The notes under the pieces: generated by a model
What the model was told of the DNA's origin: nothing
The model's input: only the letters and a program-made list of their open reading frames with translations
Databases searched by the model: none
Shown here: positions 10,856 through 21,329 of the stretch, one piece after another
Position numbering within the stretch: position 1 is the stretch's first letter
Layout of the letters: every line of letters starts with the position of its first letter
Assembly: GCF_900497805.2 (NCBI RefSeq)
Contig: NW_020954582.1
Location: forward strand, 939,459 to 1,003,458
DNA length: 64,000 bases
Direction: 5' to 3'
From: Vombatus ursinus
Lineage: Eukaryota; Chordata; Mammalia; Diprotodontia; Vombatidae
Translations under genes and position numbers: made by a program

Positions 10856-11195
10856 CAATGTTTGTTAAACATCTACTACGTGTAAGGGTGGTAAGGCACT
10901 GTGTTGGGGGCTGAAGATATAAGGATACCAAATGAAATATGGCCTCTCAAGGAGTGTTCAGTCTAATGAGGGTGCATGGAATGTCGTGTTGGGGGAAATA
11001 TGACATGGACACAAATAAACAGAATATAATGCACAACGTGAAATAGGCAAAGGAAATACAAGCAGAGTAGAAAGAGACGCTTGGGGGAGATCGGACGAGA
11101 AGGAGGTGTTGAGGAAGGCTTGGTGGAAGAGTGATACTTAACGTTCTCTTGGATGGTTGGGAAGGATTTCAGCAGATGGAGAAGAAGGATGGGCA
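10855..11195 (-). mobile_element. L2 LINE 3' portion
   Basis: TGTTAAACATCTACTACGTG, AAGGCACTGTGTTGGGGGCT, TATGACATGGACACAAATAA, and a decayed GGTGGAAGAGTGATACTTAA. Confidence 0.85.
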
Positions 11196-11199
11196 ATAA

Positions 11200-11430
11200 T
11201 TGTTATAGCCAGCTTTCACAAATATTATCTCACTTGATCCTCACAACAGGCATGGGAGGGAGGGGCTATTAGGATCCCCATTTTACAAAGGAGGAAACTG
11301 AGGCAAAGAGTTGAAGTGACTTGCCTAAGGTCACCCAGCTAGGAGGTGTCTGAGACTGGGTTTGAGCTCAGGTCTTCCTGACTCCAAGCCTGGAGCTCCA
11401 AACACTGCACTATCTTACTGTGTGGGAGGT
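11200..11430 (-). mobile_element. MIR-type SINE, near full length
   Basis: TTGATCCTCACAACAGGCAT, GGAGGAAACTGAGGCAAAG, TAAGGTCACCCAGCTAGGAG and CTGACTCCAAGCCTGGAGCT. Confidence 0.9.
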
Positions 11431-11439
11431 AGCAAGAAT

Positions 11440-11785
11440 CACCTGCCATACACTTGCGGTCTCCAAAAAGACACCTCATTTCCTGCCTCCATGCCTTTGC
11501 ACAGGCTGTACCCAATGCTTGGGAGACTTTCTCCTCACCCCTACCCCTTAAAACCTTTCATTCCTTTCTCCATTCAGCTCAAATGCCGCATCTTTCCAGA
11601 GCACCTACTTTATGTCGTTGTTCATGCCCCCTCACCTCAGTCACTGTTTTCATTTTGTGAACACTGCACAGTGAACACATTGTATCCTTCAAGCAGAGTG
11701 TAAGCTCCCTGAGGGTAAGGCCTATCTCACACTTCCATCTTCAGCGTCTAACAATTGTCTTGTTGATCAATTGATTAATTGAGAA
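11440..11785 (+). mobile_element. L2 LINE 3' portion
   Basis: GCCTTTGCACAGGCTGTACC, CATTCAGCTCAAATGCCGCA, TAAGCTCCCTGAGGGTAAGG and a GATTAATTGA tail. Confidence 0.9.
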
Positions 11786-11789
11786 GACC

Positions 11790-12650
11790 CCGAGACAGAA
11801 ACAGATGGGACAAGAATGAGTTGCAGTTTGTTGGGAACCAATTTCTTATCCACCCAACTGAAGACTTATTTAGCTGACATCTCTCCATCTTTTCCATAAG
11901 AATAACACGATTTTGTCAAATTCTTTGCTTAAATGTGGGCAAACTGTATCTTTGGAATTACTCAGAGCTGACAGGTCAGTAAACTATGAACAAGAGAAAA
12001 CTGGGTCAGCTGGTCAGTCGATCAGTGGGTCAGTCCTGGTGGGTGGGTGTTGGAGGAAGCCGGGCAACTCCAGGATTACTGCTTCCTTTTCTGTGCGCTC
12101 ATTAACCATCTCTTTAGTGAGGCATTTTGGAATTGCACCGCACTTAAATTCCTGCTGACTAGTTTCCAAAGGTGTTTGTTTTTCAAAAGTTCTGAACACA
12201 AACACTGAAGAGGAAGAGAAGTGTTTCCATCTACAGAGTCAAACAAATAGATCAGCTGCGCTTCTCACGGATTGTGCCAAGCTGGATTTTCTTTTCAAAT
12301 ATATAATAAATCCAACATGTCACTTCCCAACAATCCTGCTTGCCTGCTTCTTACTGACCTCCCTGGGTTCGTGTCTGTGCAGCCAAAAGGGCATAAATGA
12401 CCTTCTTTTCACACTTTTCATATTGGTGACCCTACCATTAGTCTTCCAATACACTCCAACTTCTCTCTCCCCTCAAACTGAGGAAAGAAAAAAAATCCTC
12501 GTATAAAATATGCATAGTAGGCAAAACCAATCCACCAGTAATCCAATTCAGCATCTGTCTCCCTCTGCTCCCTGCACCCCTGCCCTCTGTTAGAGATGGG
12601 TAGCACAGTCCATCTCTGGTTCTCTGGCATCATGTCTGGTCATTGCTCTG
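11790..12650. other. Unassigned noncoding sequence
   Basis: About 860 bases without a recognised repeat. 12050-12310 lacks simple sequence and looks unique. Candidate conserved element only by absence of repeats. Confidence 0.4.
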
Positions 12651-12654
12651 ATCC

Positions 12655-12725
12655 CTCTCTCAGCCAGTAAATATTTAAATGCCTACTATGTGCTAAGCTC
12701 TGAGGATACATAGAAAGCATACGGT
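12655..12725 (-). mobile_element. L2 LINE 3' terminus
   Basis: CCTACTATGTGCTAAGCTCT followed by GAGGATACATAGAAAGCA. Confidence 0.75.
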
Positions 12726-12749
12726 CTCTGCTAGTTGTCTATCTTTACA

Positions 12750-12855
12750 ATTTTGTTTCATTGGATGAATTTTGTATCAGTTCATACAAGTCTTCCCAGG
12801 TTTCTCTGAAAACATTCCTTTTTTGTAAGTTATGGAATGATAATATTCTATTGAG
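12750..12855 (-). mobile_element. L1 LINE fragment, end of ORF2, antisense
   Basis: ATCAGTTCATACAAGTCTTC, CCAGGTTTCTCTGAAAACAT and ATGGAATGATAATATTCTAT are the reverse complement of the marsupial L1 3' coding end seen at 55560-55650. Confidence 0.75.
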
Positions 12856-12869
12856 GCAGCTGTCAATGT

Positions 12870-13100
12870 ATTGGGCACTGGGCCTAGAATAAGGAAGACC
12901 TGAGTTCAAATCCAGTCTCAGACACCTACTAGCTCTGTGACCTTGGGCAAGTCACTAACTCTGCCTCAGTTTCCTCATCTGTAAAATGGGGATAATAATA
13001 GCACCTCCCTCTCAGGGTTGCTGTGAGAATCTAATGAGACAATATCAGCAAAGTCCTTACCTCAGTGCCTGGTACATGGTAGGTGCTATATAAGTGTTTA
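12870..13100 (+). mobile_element. MIR/CORE-SINE, full length
   Basis: GAGTTCAAATCCAGTCTCAG, GTGACCTTGGGCAAGTCAC, CTCATCTGTAAAATGGGG and a 3' end with GTGCCTGGTACATGGTAGG. Confidence 0.92.
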
Positions 13101-13734
13101 TCCCCCCATTATATTCATGTGGCATAATTTGTTCAGTTGTCAGTTTCCTGTTCTTTCTCACCACAAAAAGGGTTACTGTGCACTGCTTCTTGTACATAGG
13201 GGTCCTCTCCCTCTGACTTCTTAGGGGTTGACATCCTTCACACGACTTCTCCCTGGTAATTCCTTGTTTGGAACACGTGGCGTCCTGGCCATACATGTGA
13301 TGTGACCTTCGGTCAATATGACCCTCAAATTCATGACCCTGGGGGCTTCAGCGTTCCACAACTGAATGCTAGACAACATCCCTGGGGTCATGAAAAGAAC
13401 TTGGCCCTTTCCCAAAGACAATCCAGCCTGATTTCCTCCTTCTGTTCAGTTTCAGGCCCAGCCCGCAGCCCATTTGCAGAGCCTGTCCAAGGCATATTTA
13501 TGTACCAACCATATGAGCTCTATAGGCTGTCCATCCAATAAACATTCAAGTGCATCTCATGGTAAAGGGATTCAAATGTTCATGCACCAGGAGAGAGGCA
13601 CACTGTAGTGAGAGCCAATGGTGGGAAGGCATTTTCCTTATTACACCTGTTATAGTCTTGGCATGCATTTCCTTCAGATTCATCCTGCTTTTGTGTTTGT
13701 AACCCCAGTGCTGAAGCTCTTCCTGAGTGGTGTC
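13100..13734. other. Unassigned noncoding sequence
   Basis: No repeat or exon recognised. Contains GGGGTCATGAAAAGAACTTG near 13384, reminiscent of a SINE tail. Confidence 0.4.
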
Positions 13735-13820
13735 GCATTCATTCATTCATTCATTCATTCATTCATTCATTCATTCCTTTGGTCATTCATTCATTCATTC
13801 ACTCACTCATTCATTCATTC
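13735..13820. repeat. (TTCA)n microsatellite
   Basis: ATTC/TTCA tetramers with one CTTTGGT interruption and two CTCA variants. Confidence 0.97.
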
Positions 13821-14175
13821 AGTCCCCTCTGCCCTGCAGACTCTTTAACTAACATCGACGCTAAGCTCAGGTGTCCTCCTCAGGTCCTCTGTGACATTGA
13901 ACCTTTCCTGCTCTCCCCAGTTATTGTGATTCTCTCCATCTTAGAGGTCTGGTAGCTAGAAAACTGAGCTCACCTGAACACAAGCTCGACCTCGGGCTTC
14001 CTGGCATTGTAACCTTTCACCTGTCAGTGTTCCAGGCTTCAAGAAGGTACCCACCTGCATTGGTGAAGGGAGTTTCCTTCCTTGGGAATTCCCTATCCTG
14101 AGTCAATCACAGGCCCAGCATTGACTATTCAGATATTGTGACCCTCTCCCTATTCCCTGCCCCACCCCAAAGGCA
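13821..14175. other. Unassigned noncoding sequence
   Basis: No repeat recognised. Confidence 0.4.
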
Positions 14176-14270
14176 GGAAGTGTTTAGAATTTGTCCTTCA
14201 CACCCAGCACACTGACTGGCACATAGTAGGTACTCAAAGGCGCTCGTTGAATTGAATTGGATTGAGCAGA
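14175..14270 (+). mobile_element. L2 LINE 3' terminus
   Basis: CACTGACTGGCACATAGTAG, then GTACTCAAAGGCGCTCGTTG and a TTGAATTGAATTGG tail. Confidence 0.8.
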
Positions 14271-14870
14271 GCTCTCTGCAGAGCTGGGCCCATGAACAAT
14301 TCCCCTGGCCTGGGGTAAAAATAAAGATGACATTAATCTGTGCAGATGCTTGCATCAATATGAATGCGCTGCCATATGTTTGTTCTAACAGGTACAAGAG
14401 AAGAGAGCAGCCCCCAATCCACTTTTCCACTTGTGTACAGGAGGAAGAACTAGGCAAGGAAAGGCCAGCCTAAAGCAACTGAAGAGGTTCTGGTGTTTGA
14501 AGTTGTTCCTGGGCAGCACACAGTGGGGACAACAGGCCCAGGCCCATCTTTGGTCAATCTGACCATGATGGCAGCACGTGATGGACCCATGGGGAGGAGA
14601 TAGAGGAAGCCCAGGCAGAGTCCACAAACATAGATCAACTAGACAGAGCCACCAGGACTGCTGACGCCCCCAGGGCCTTGTGGAACGGAGATTAGCCAAT
14701 GGGTCTGGGTCCTGTCAATGGGAAAAGGGATAAAGCCACAAGCTCACAAACACCCCCATGTTCTCTCCTGATGATTTACCTCTTAGATAGATGGTTCTTA
14801 AGAAAACATAATGTGACAAGAGGATGGGACGGCCAAGAATGCATTCTCTGTGGCATGGTGGAGCACCAGA
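14270..14870. other. Unassigned noncoding sequence
   Basis: No transposon recognised; overlapping open frames on both strands look accidental. Confidence 0.4.
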
Positions 14871-15015
14871 ATTGCCAAAGCAGAAGGCCCTCTGTGCCAT
14901 CTAGTACAACTCCACCTGAAGAAGGAAAGCCTCCAGGACACACTGGAGGAGTCGTCCTCTGGGCCCCTCTCCAGACAGCTCTAATTGTCAGGAAGTTTTC
15001 CCTGGTGCATAGTAG
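14870..15015 (-). mobile_element. CR1/L3 LINE 3' part
   Basis: CCATCTAGTACAACTCCACC, then CCAGACAGCTCTAATTGTCA and GGAAGTTTTCCCTGG. Confidence 0.8.
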
Positions 15016-15245
15016 GCTTAATGTTTGTTGACTGACTAAAGGCACCTCATTGTACCTTCTGCCTTTGAAGGAATCTTCCTGGAGTTCTCCTTTGTGGTTC
15101 TCCCACTTTTCCTAGGACCACCATTATCTAGAACTGTCTCTTCTGCTTTTGGATTTGACTATACCCTCTCTGAAGGCTAGCCTCCATGCCAAGCAAAGTG
15201 CCTTGCGCATAGTAGGCATTTGTCCAATGAATGAATAAATATTTG
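15005..15245 (+). mobile_element. L2 LINE 3' end(s)
   Basis: A short tail at 15005-15040 (CATAGTAGGCTTAATGTTTG) is followed by another ending TGCCTTGCGCATAGTAGGCA and GAATGAATAAAT. Confidence 0.7.
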
Positions 15246-15269
15246 CCAAGAAGGCTGCCATTACAAGGG

Positions 15270-15710
15270 AAGGGGTGAACTGATCCCTGCTGGCTAGGAG
15301 GGTACAGTCCCATGGGGAAGATGGCCATGACAGAGAGTAGACATGTGTATGTGTATACACACCCACGGACATATACATGCATATACACCACGTACGTGCA
15401 GCCCCAACATAAATACAGAGAAATTGCAGTTAGGAAAGAACAGGGTCTCTCAGGAGGAGGGCACTAGGGGGATCAGGACAGGCTCCATACAGAAGAGGGG
15501 GCCTGTCTGGGGCTGAGGCGGGGGCAGGGTGTATGTCAGGCAGGTGGGCTTCCAGGACAAATCCACGTAGGTAGGAGATGGTGTGTGTTATGTGAGGAAG
15601 TGAGGAGCCAGTTTGATCACAGAGCACAGAAGGCGCGTAACCAGGCTAGGAAGATTGGGTGGGGCCAGTTGTATGGGGCTTTAAAAGCTAGAGGCAACAG
15701 AGCCGACGAA
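15270..15710 (-). mobile_element. L2 LINE 3' portion
   Basis: GGACAGGCTCCATACAGAAG, GGCTTCCAGGACAAATCCAC and GGGGCTTTAAAAGCTAGAGG match the antisense L2 3' region. A purine/TG-rich stretch at 15340-15400 may be an expansion. Confidence 0.7.
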
Positions 15711-15834
15711 ATACCAGATCAAACCCAAGGAACAAGATGCTAAGTATTCCTCAGAGGCAACGCTAATTTAAAAAACAACACATTGGAAACTGTACGGTTT
15801 CTGTAGAGCTCTGTAAATGCCAGCTCCTTTTCTG

Positions 15835-15950
15835 CCGAGGCATCTTGGCGTAGTGGGTAGAGAGCTGGGCATGAAGACCCGGGTTCCAATGCTACCTCTG
15901 GCACTTACTAGTAATAGGAGCCAAGGGGAGCTAATCGATCTCTAAGCATC
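15835..15950 (+). mobile_element. MIR/CORE-SINE 5' part
   Basis: TTGGCGTAGTGGGTAGAGAG, AAGACCCGGGTTCCAATGCT. Confidence 0.7.
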
Positions 15951-16032
15951 TTCCTAGGACGTGGTCACTCAGTCCTGGGAGGCACGTAACCTTTGAAGCT
16001 GGTGACAAAATCCAGGCTCAATTATGTTTATG

Positions 16033-16175
16033 GTGGAGGCAGTGAGGTGTCCAGTGGGGAGGAGTGGGAGTCAGGAAGACCTGGGTTCATAGGGCACCTC
16101 AGGTACTCACAAGCTGTGTGACCCCCCCCAAGTCACTTAACCTCAGTTTCCTCTCCTGTAAAATGGCTGAGACTT
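16033..16175 (+). mobile_element. MIR/CORE-SINE
   Basis: GTCAGGAAGACCTGGGTTCA, GCTGTGTGACCCCCCCC and CTCAGTTTCCTCTCCTGTAA. Confidence 0.85.
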
Positions 16176-16414
16176 GAGCTTGGTGTGCATTTGCACACAC
16201 ACAGGTCAATTTGCTTATTTTTTAAAACAATTTTTAGCAAAGAAGCACAACTGATACATGAAGATGAAAAACAGAATCTTATTGGTTAAATTTGCCTCTA
16301 TAGCAACCAGGGGCTGGCCACGTTTGGGGAAGGTCCTGTTTGCAAAACCTTGGGAAGGAGACCCATGGAAAATAATTCCGAGTGTATCTGCCCAGGTTGG
16401 AATGTCATTTTATC

Positions 16415-16435
16415 TGTGTGTGTGTGTGTGTGTGT
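16415..16435. repeat. (TG)n microsatellite
   Basis: About ten TG units. Confidence 0.95.
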
Positions 16436-16570
16436 ATGGGGCAGCTGGCCTTTGATCAATTGATTCCCTCCCCCCCACGCCCCAGTTGGTCTTAGATCAA
16501 TTGATGGCTCCCCCTTGATAATTAGTGTGGTCACAGAAAGTCAAGATAGGGAGGAGATTCCTCCTCCCCA

Positions 16571-16611
<41 letters not shown>
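16571..16611. repeat. (CA)n microsatellite
   Basis: About twenty uninterrupted CA units. Confidence 0.97.
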
Positions 16612-16613
<2 letters not shown>

Positions 16614-16691
16614 ATCTTTTGCTTTCTGTGAAATCAACTATTGGGGAATGGGGGCAGAAGTCAATTGACAAGTGCTAACCGCTTCTGTTAA

Positions 16692-16940
16692 GGTTGTTGG
16701 GTGGCACAGTAGATAGAGCATGGAACCTGGAGTTGGGAAGATCTGACTTCAAATCTGGCCTCAGACAGTTACTAGCTGTGTGACCCTGGGACAGTCACTT
16801 CACCCTGTTTGCCTCAGTTTCCTTATCTGTAAGATGAGCAGGAGGAGCAAATGGCAAACCCCTCCAGTATATCTGCCCAACAAATCCCAAATGGGGGGGG
16901 GGTCACAGTCAGACACAGCTGAAACCACTTAACAACAACA
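16692..16940 (+). mobile_element. Marsupial CORE-SINE with RTE-type tail (MAR1-like)
   Basis: GGCACAGTAGATAGAGCATG, CTTCAAATCTGGCCTCAGAC, tail GCAAATGGCAAACCCCTCCA and CAGTCAGACACAGCTGAAAC, ending AACAACAACA. Full length. Confidence 0.92.
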
Positions 16941-16944
16941 GCTT

Positions 16945-17140
16945 CCTTGAACATGAAAAAACTCCACTAAAATAAATCTCTTTCAAAATGTTCTCCTGGC
17001 TTAGTTATTTTGTCTTGGTAGCCCACTTCATTCAATACAATCCTTAGCATATGTGGTTGTCATGGCATATGTCATGGTTCCCTAATACATGCTTGAATTG
17101 GATTAACAATCATGAATATCTCTCAGAACTAGCTTTCACA
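16945..17140. other. Unassigned noncoding sequence
   Basis: No repeat recognised; the near-repeat GCATATGTGGTTGTCATGGC / GCATATGTCATGG around 17047-17080 is a short local duplication. Confidence 0.4.
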
Positions 17141-17210
17141 CATCTTTTCGTTTTCTAAGACTCAGTTTCCTCATCTGTAAAATGAATTAGATCTAGTTCT
17201 CTCATCGTCC
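17140..17210 (+). mobile_element. MIR fragment
   Basis: CTCAGTTTCCTCATCTGTAA followed by AATGAATTAGATCTAGTTCT. Confidence 0.7.
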
Positions 17211-17286
17211 CCCTCGGCATGGAAGCTCCCCTGCTGCTATAGACTGAGAGACAGAAGAGAATAGATAATGAGGGATGTGTCTTTGA

Positions 17287-18002
17287 NNNNNNNNNNNNNN
17301 NNNNNNNNNNNNNNNNNNNNNNNNNNNNNNNNNNNNNNNNNNNNNNNNNNNNNNNNNNNNNNNNNNNNNNNNNNNNNNNNNNNNNNNNNNNNNNNNNNNN
17401 NNNNNNNNNNNNNNNNNNNNNNNNNNNNNNNNNNNNNNNNNNNNNNNNNNNNNNNNNNNNNNNNNNNNNNNNNNNNNNNNNNNNNNNNNNNNNNNNNNNN
17501 NNNNNNNNNNNNNNNNNNNNNNNNNNNNNNNNNNNNNNNNNNNNNNNNNNNNNNNNNNNNNNNNNNNNNNNNNNNNNNNNNNNNNNNNNNNNNNNNNNNN
17601 NNNNNNNNNNNNNNNNNNNNNNNNNNNNNNNNNNNNNNNNNNNNNNNNNNNNNNNNNNNNNNNNNNNNNNNNNNNNNNNNNNNNNNNNNNNNNNNNNNNN
17701 NNNNNNNNNNNNNNNNNNNNNNNNNNNNNNNNNNNNNNNNNNNNNNNNNNNNNNNNNNNNNNNNNNNNNNNNNNNNNNNNNNNNNNNNNNNNNNNNNNNN
17801 NNNNNNNNNNNNNNNNNNNNNNNNNNNNNNNNNNNNNNNNNNNNNNNNNNNNNNNNNNNNNNNNNNNNNNNNNNNNNNNNNNNNNNNNNNNNNNNNNNNN
17901 NNNNNNNNNNNNNNNNNNNNNNNNNNNNNNNNNNNNNNNNNNNNNNNNNNNNNNNNNNNNNNNNNNNNNNNNNNNNNNNNNNNNNNNNNNNNNNNNNNNN
18001 NN
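17287..18002. other. Assembly gap (716 N)
   Basis: Run of N. The right edge is strongly purine-rich (GAGAAAGGGAGAAAGAGG), suggesting simple sequence in the gap. Open frames across it are meaningless. Confidence 0.99.
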
Positions 18003-18600
18003 GAGAAAGGGAGAAAGAGGCAAGGAGATTGGGAGAGGAGGGAGGGAGAAGGACATCCTGTCAAATGGATCCTAGAAGGCTTCACCAGCTGGTCTCAGGT
18101 AGGCGTTGCCTCTCAGGCTGTCAAGTGAAGCCCGATTTTCTCAGTTCATCATTTCAGAGGTCCTGCTACCATCATTAAGAGATTTTTAAAAATGTCTCTG
18201 GGAACACAGCAATCTGTCTCTTGTGAAACCTCTAATTCAAGGGGGTCATAAAGAAAAAGAGGACCATGGTACAGAGTGCTGCCCCCTTCCCCCCCTCCAT
18301 TTTCCCCCAAAAGGGCCACAGAATCTCCAAGATGAGGGGATTTCAGACACCTGCTGGTCCAAGCCTTCTAAGACTGAAAAGACTGGAGCTAAGACAGATT
18401 TACAGGGAAACTGAGAGCTGAGGGGTCTCTCCACCTTTCTAAAGGGGAGGCCACTTCCTGAAGATGATCATTTTGAAAATAAGCTGCCCGGTGTCCCCAG
18501 GACAGGAATTTGAGTGGCATTTTTCAAGATGAAAAGCTTTAGGGTTTTCTGCTTTATTTTTCTGTTTATCTCCTCAAGTTTTTAAGTTTGAATTGGTTAG
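18003..18600. other. Unassigned noncoding sequence, purine-rich at left
   Basis: 18003-18055 is GA-rich low complexity; the rest is not recognised. Confidence 0.45.
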
Positions 18601-18665
18601 CACATATATCATATATCTACACATAAAATCCTTTACTTTGTATAGATACATATTCACATACATTT

Positions 18666-18893
18666 TTATCTCTCTATATATCTGCTCATCTGTTTTTCTA
18701 TCTCTTTATCCATCTGTCTGTCATCTATCTCTATATCCATCTGTCCGTCTGTCCATCTATCTATCTGTCCATTCATCCATCTGTCTATTTATATCGCTTT
18801 ATCCCTCTGTCTATCTGTCTAATCCATCTATCTGTCTATCCGTTTATCTATCTGTCTGTTGGTCTATCTATCTACCTACCTATCTACATCTGA
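18666..18893. repeat. (TCTA/TCTG)n imperfect microsatellite
   Basis: Tetramers TCTA, TCTG, TCCA and TCCG interspersed over about 230 bases. The long open frame of tyrosine, leucine and serine across it is an artefact. Confidence 0.95.
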
Positions 18894-18959
18894 ATGGGGA
18901 GACGCTTGCTCCAGACCTTTGCTTTTACCAGCATAGGCTAGGAGCCCCTGCCCTCACAG

Positions 18960-19050
18960 GTGGTGGTACACAGTGAGATCCTCCTGTATTGCTGGCGTCT
19001 CACCCATTGCCTGGCACACAGCAGGCCCTGAATAAACAGGCTCGTAGAAT
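18960..19050 (+). mobile_element. L2 LINE 3' terminus
   Basis: CATTGCCTGGCACACAGCAG followed by GCCCTGAATAAACAGG. Confidence 0.75.
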
Positions 19051-19230
19051 CACTGCTTGAGGTCAGCAGGACCTGAAAAGCCACTGAGGCCATGCCCCTG
19101 CATGGGCCCTCAGGGTGAGGATGCTGAACTGAGAGTTAACAAGCGACTTGCCTGGGGAGGGTCGCTCAACTAGGGGGTGTCTGAAGCAGGATCCAGCTTA
19201 GGTATTTCAGACACCAGGCCAGCCCCTGTA
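19047..19230 (-). mobile_element. MIR-type SINE, antisense
   Basis: GAACTGAGAGTTAACAAGCG, ACTTGCCTGGGGAGGGTCGC and GGTGTCTGAAGCAGGATCCA. Confidence 0.65.
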
Positions 19231-19264
19231 AGGTGCTTTACAAACCTGAAGTGCCACGTGTGCC

Positions 19265-19505
19265 TTTGTAGGTGCTGCAAAGTGTGAAGTCAGGAAAATT
19301 TGAGTTCAGACCCAGCCTCTGCTGCCAGCTGTGCATGGCCCTGGGCAAGTCACAAGTTCATTCGCTGCCTCAGTTTCCTCATTTGTAAAGTGGCACCTCC
19401 CTCCCAGGCAGTGTTGTTGTGAGGGTCCAAGGGGCTCATCTTTGCAAACTGCTTTACAAGCCTGGGAATGCTAGATGCATGAGTGCCGGCTGTTACTACT
19501 ATTCT
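19265..19505 (+). mobile_element. MIR/CORE-SINE, near full length
   Basis: GAGTTCAGACCCAGCCTCTG, CTGGGCAAGTCACAAGTTCA, CTCAGTTTCCTCATTTGTAA and GTGTTGTTGTGAGGGTCCAA. Confidence 0.88.
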
Positions 19506-19724
19506 CAGGGCACTTCTCAGGACCCTGGGGACGGGTGGACCTAGTGAGATCTGGGTGAGCCAGGTTTGGGGTGCTGCCAAGGGGAAGGGGTGCTCCATGG
19601 GGGCTCTGGCTGGAGTGGCTGGTGGGACTTTGGAGGAGGTTCCACAGTTCCATCGATGTCTGGTGGGTGAAGCGTAAGCCTGGTCAGTTGGGGAGGGGGG
19701 TTGGGAAACCAATGTCAGTTTTGC

Positions 19725-19830
19725 TGGTCACAGATGAATAAACTGAGGCCCAGAGAGGTTATGATAGAGGCAATGAGATTTGAACTCAGGACCCCTGACT
19801 CCAGAGCCCAGACCACACAGCTTCTCCAGC
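19725..19830 (-). mobile_element. MIR-type SINE, antisense
   Basis: ACAGATGAATAAACTGAGGC, GAGATTTGAACTCAGGACCC. Confidence 0.85.
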
Positions 19831-20890
19831 ATCTGCTTGTGGACTTCTGTTTGCATCTCTGAGGCATCCCAGGCTCTTCCCATATTTTGGTCTTTTAAAA
19901 TAGGAGTTCAAGGGCAAGGGCGCTTATGCCAAAGAATCATGTTGGCTTTGTAGTTTTCAAGAATGCCTTCGTCTGTTTATCTCAACTTTGAACAGCTCTG
20001 GAATATCCACAGAAGAAATCAGAGTGGGCAGTCAGCGGGAAGCTCTAATTAGCTGTTCTGTCCCCAAGATGGCACCTGGCTCCTGGCGGGAGAAGACTGT
20101 TCAGGGCTGCAGCGGGTGGCCGTGGAGGAGCTATTCAGCGTCCATTATAAGCACTGACCTCACCGGCCTGGGCACCAGCCATGGAGGCGAGAGGTCATCC
20201 GTCACCACCAGATGGACCAAAGAGCCCTGGCTGTGATCTAAAAAGGGACGAACGGGCCCATGACATTTGGTGGTGATTCCTGCGTTCGGGTTGGGAGGAG
20301 ATCATTGACGTAGTTAGGGGTCACGCTGGGAGAATCAGCCGCAGCATCGGCCCGAGTGAGCAAGACCGTTTCCTCCTCTTGGTGAGAGACTAGAAGACTG
20401 AGCCAGAAGGAAGAGGAAGAAGGAAAACCAGAGCTTTCTGGTTTCCTTGTGTTTTCCTTTGTGGCTGCCACAGGCGCTGCCTCCAGACACCCAGGTGCTC
20501 CTGGACGCATCCAAAGAGCTGCGAAGCGACAGCGGCTAGGCTGGTCCACAGAGTGAGATAGTGCCAGCGGGTACAGAGGCGCACGGAGGCCAGCTGGCCT
20601 CCTGATGCCAGGAGGCCAACTCTGGTGTGAATCTGGAGCTTTCCCCCGAAGTAGGGCTAAAGGACAGCCCAGGGTGTCTGCACTACGTCTGGCGCCAGGG
20701 TGGGGAGACTCTGGGAGTGGACAGCCACAAGGCTACCCTTGGAGGGGCAAACTGCGCCAGTGAGGGGAAACGCAGCGGGTTTGAGGTTCTTGTCTCTGTC
20801 TCTCTCCCCCTCCCCTCCTCGCCTCTCTGCCTGCCTCTCTCTTTCCTGTTCTGGGTGTCTAAGTTTCTGACTGATGAGATTTCACCTTTT
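19830..20890. other. Repeat-poor stretch, candidate conserved noncoding DNA
   Basis: About 1 kb with no transposon signature. 19980-20250 includes CTCTAATTAGCTG (homeobox core) and CCCAAGATGGCACC (YY1-like) and is relatively GC-rich with several CpG. Pyrimidine-rich 20795-20850. Antisense open frames have no family resemblance. Confidence 0.4.
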
Positions 20891-20892
20891 CT

Positions 20893-21150
20893 TGAGGCAG
20901 TTTATGTCAAGTAGATAGACTGCTAGGCCCGGAGTCAGGAAGACCTGAGTTCAAATTTGGCCCCCATGCTTACTAGCTATGGGACCCTGGGCAAGTCACT
21001 TCACCCTGTGTGCCTCAGTTTCATCACCCATGAAGTGGGGATAATAATAGCAGCTACCTCCCAGGGTTATCGTGAAGACCAACTGAGATGGTAATTGTAA
21101 AGTGCCTGGCCCATAGTAGGCCTTGTATAAATGTTAGCGATGATGATGAA
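20893..21150 (+). mobile_element. MIR/CORE-SINE, full length
   Basis: GAGTTCAAATTTGGCCCCCA, CCTGGGCAAGTCACTTCACC, GGGATAATAATAGCAGCTAC and GTATAAATGTTAGCGATGAT. Confidence 0.92.
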
Positions 21151-21204
21151 GTCTGGCTTCAGACTCACTCCTGGACAGGCCTTGTCAATCAATTCCTCTA
21201 CAAC

Positions 21205-21305
21205 TCCACTCACTCTCAGGGAAAGAGCATTGACTCTGGCCCGAGGACCTGGGTTCAAATCCCACCCTCAGTGCTCGCTGCCTGTGTGGTCCCTTCCAGC
21301 CCCAG
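21205..21305 (+). mobile_element. MIR/CORE-SINE fragment
   Basis: GGGTTCAAATCCCACCCTCA with CTGCCTGTGTGGTCCCTTCC. Confidence 0.7.
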
Positions 21306-21329
21306 GTCTATTCTCTTAAGCCAGGCACA

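Noticed and set aside
13735-13820. CRISPR-like repeat array
   Set aside because: Units are 4 bases with no spacers; it is a tetranucleotide microsatellite. The same applies to 45500-45620 and 32628-32734.
17202-18128. Open frames of more than 280 codons on both strands
   Set aside because: They consist almost entirely of assembly-gap N.
18593-18976. A 127-codon Leu/Ser/Tyr-rich protein
   Set aside because: Translation of a TCTA/TCTG microsatellite.
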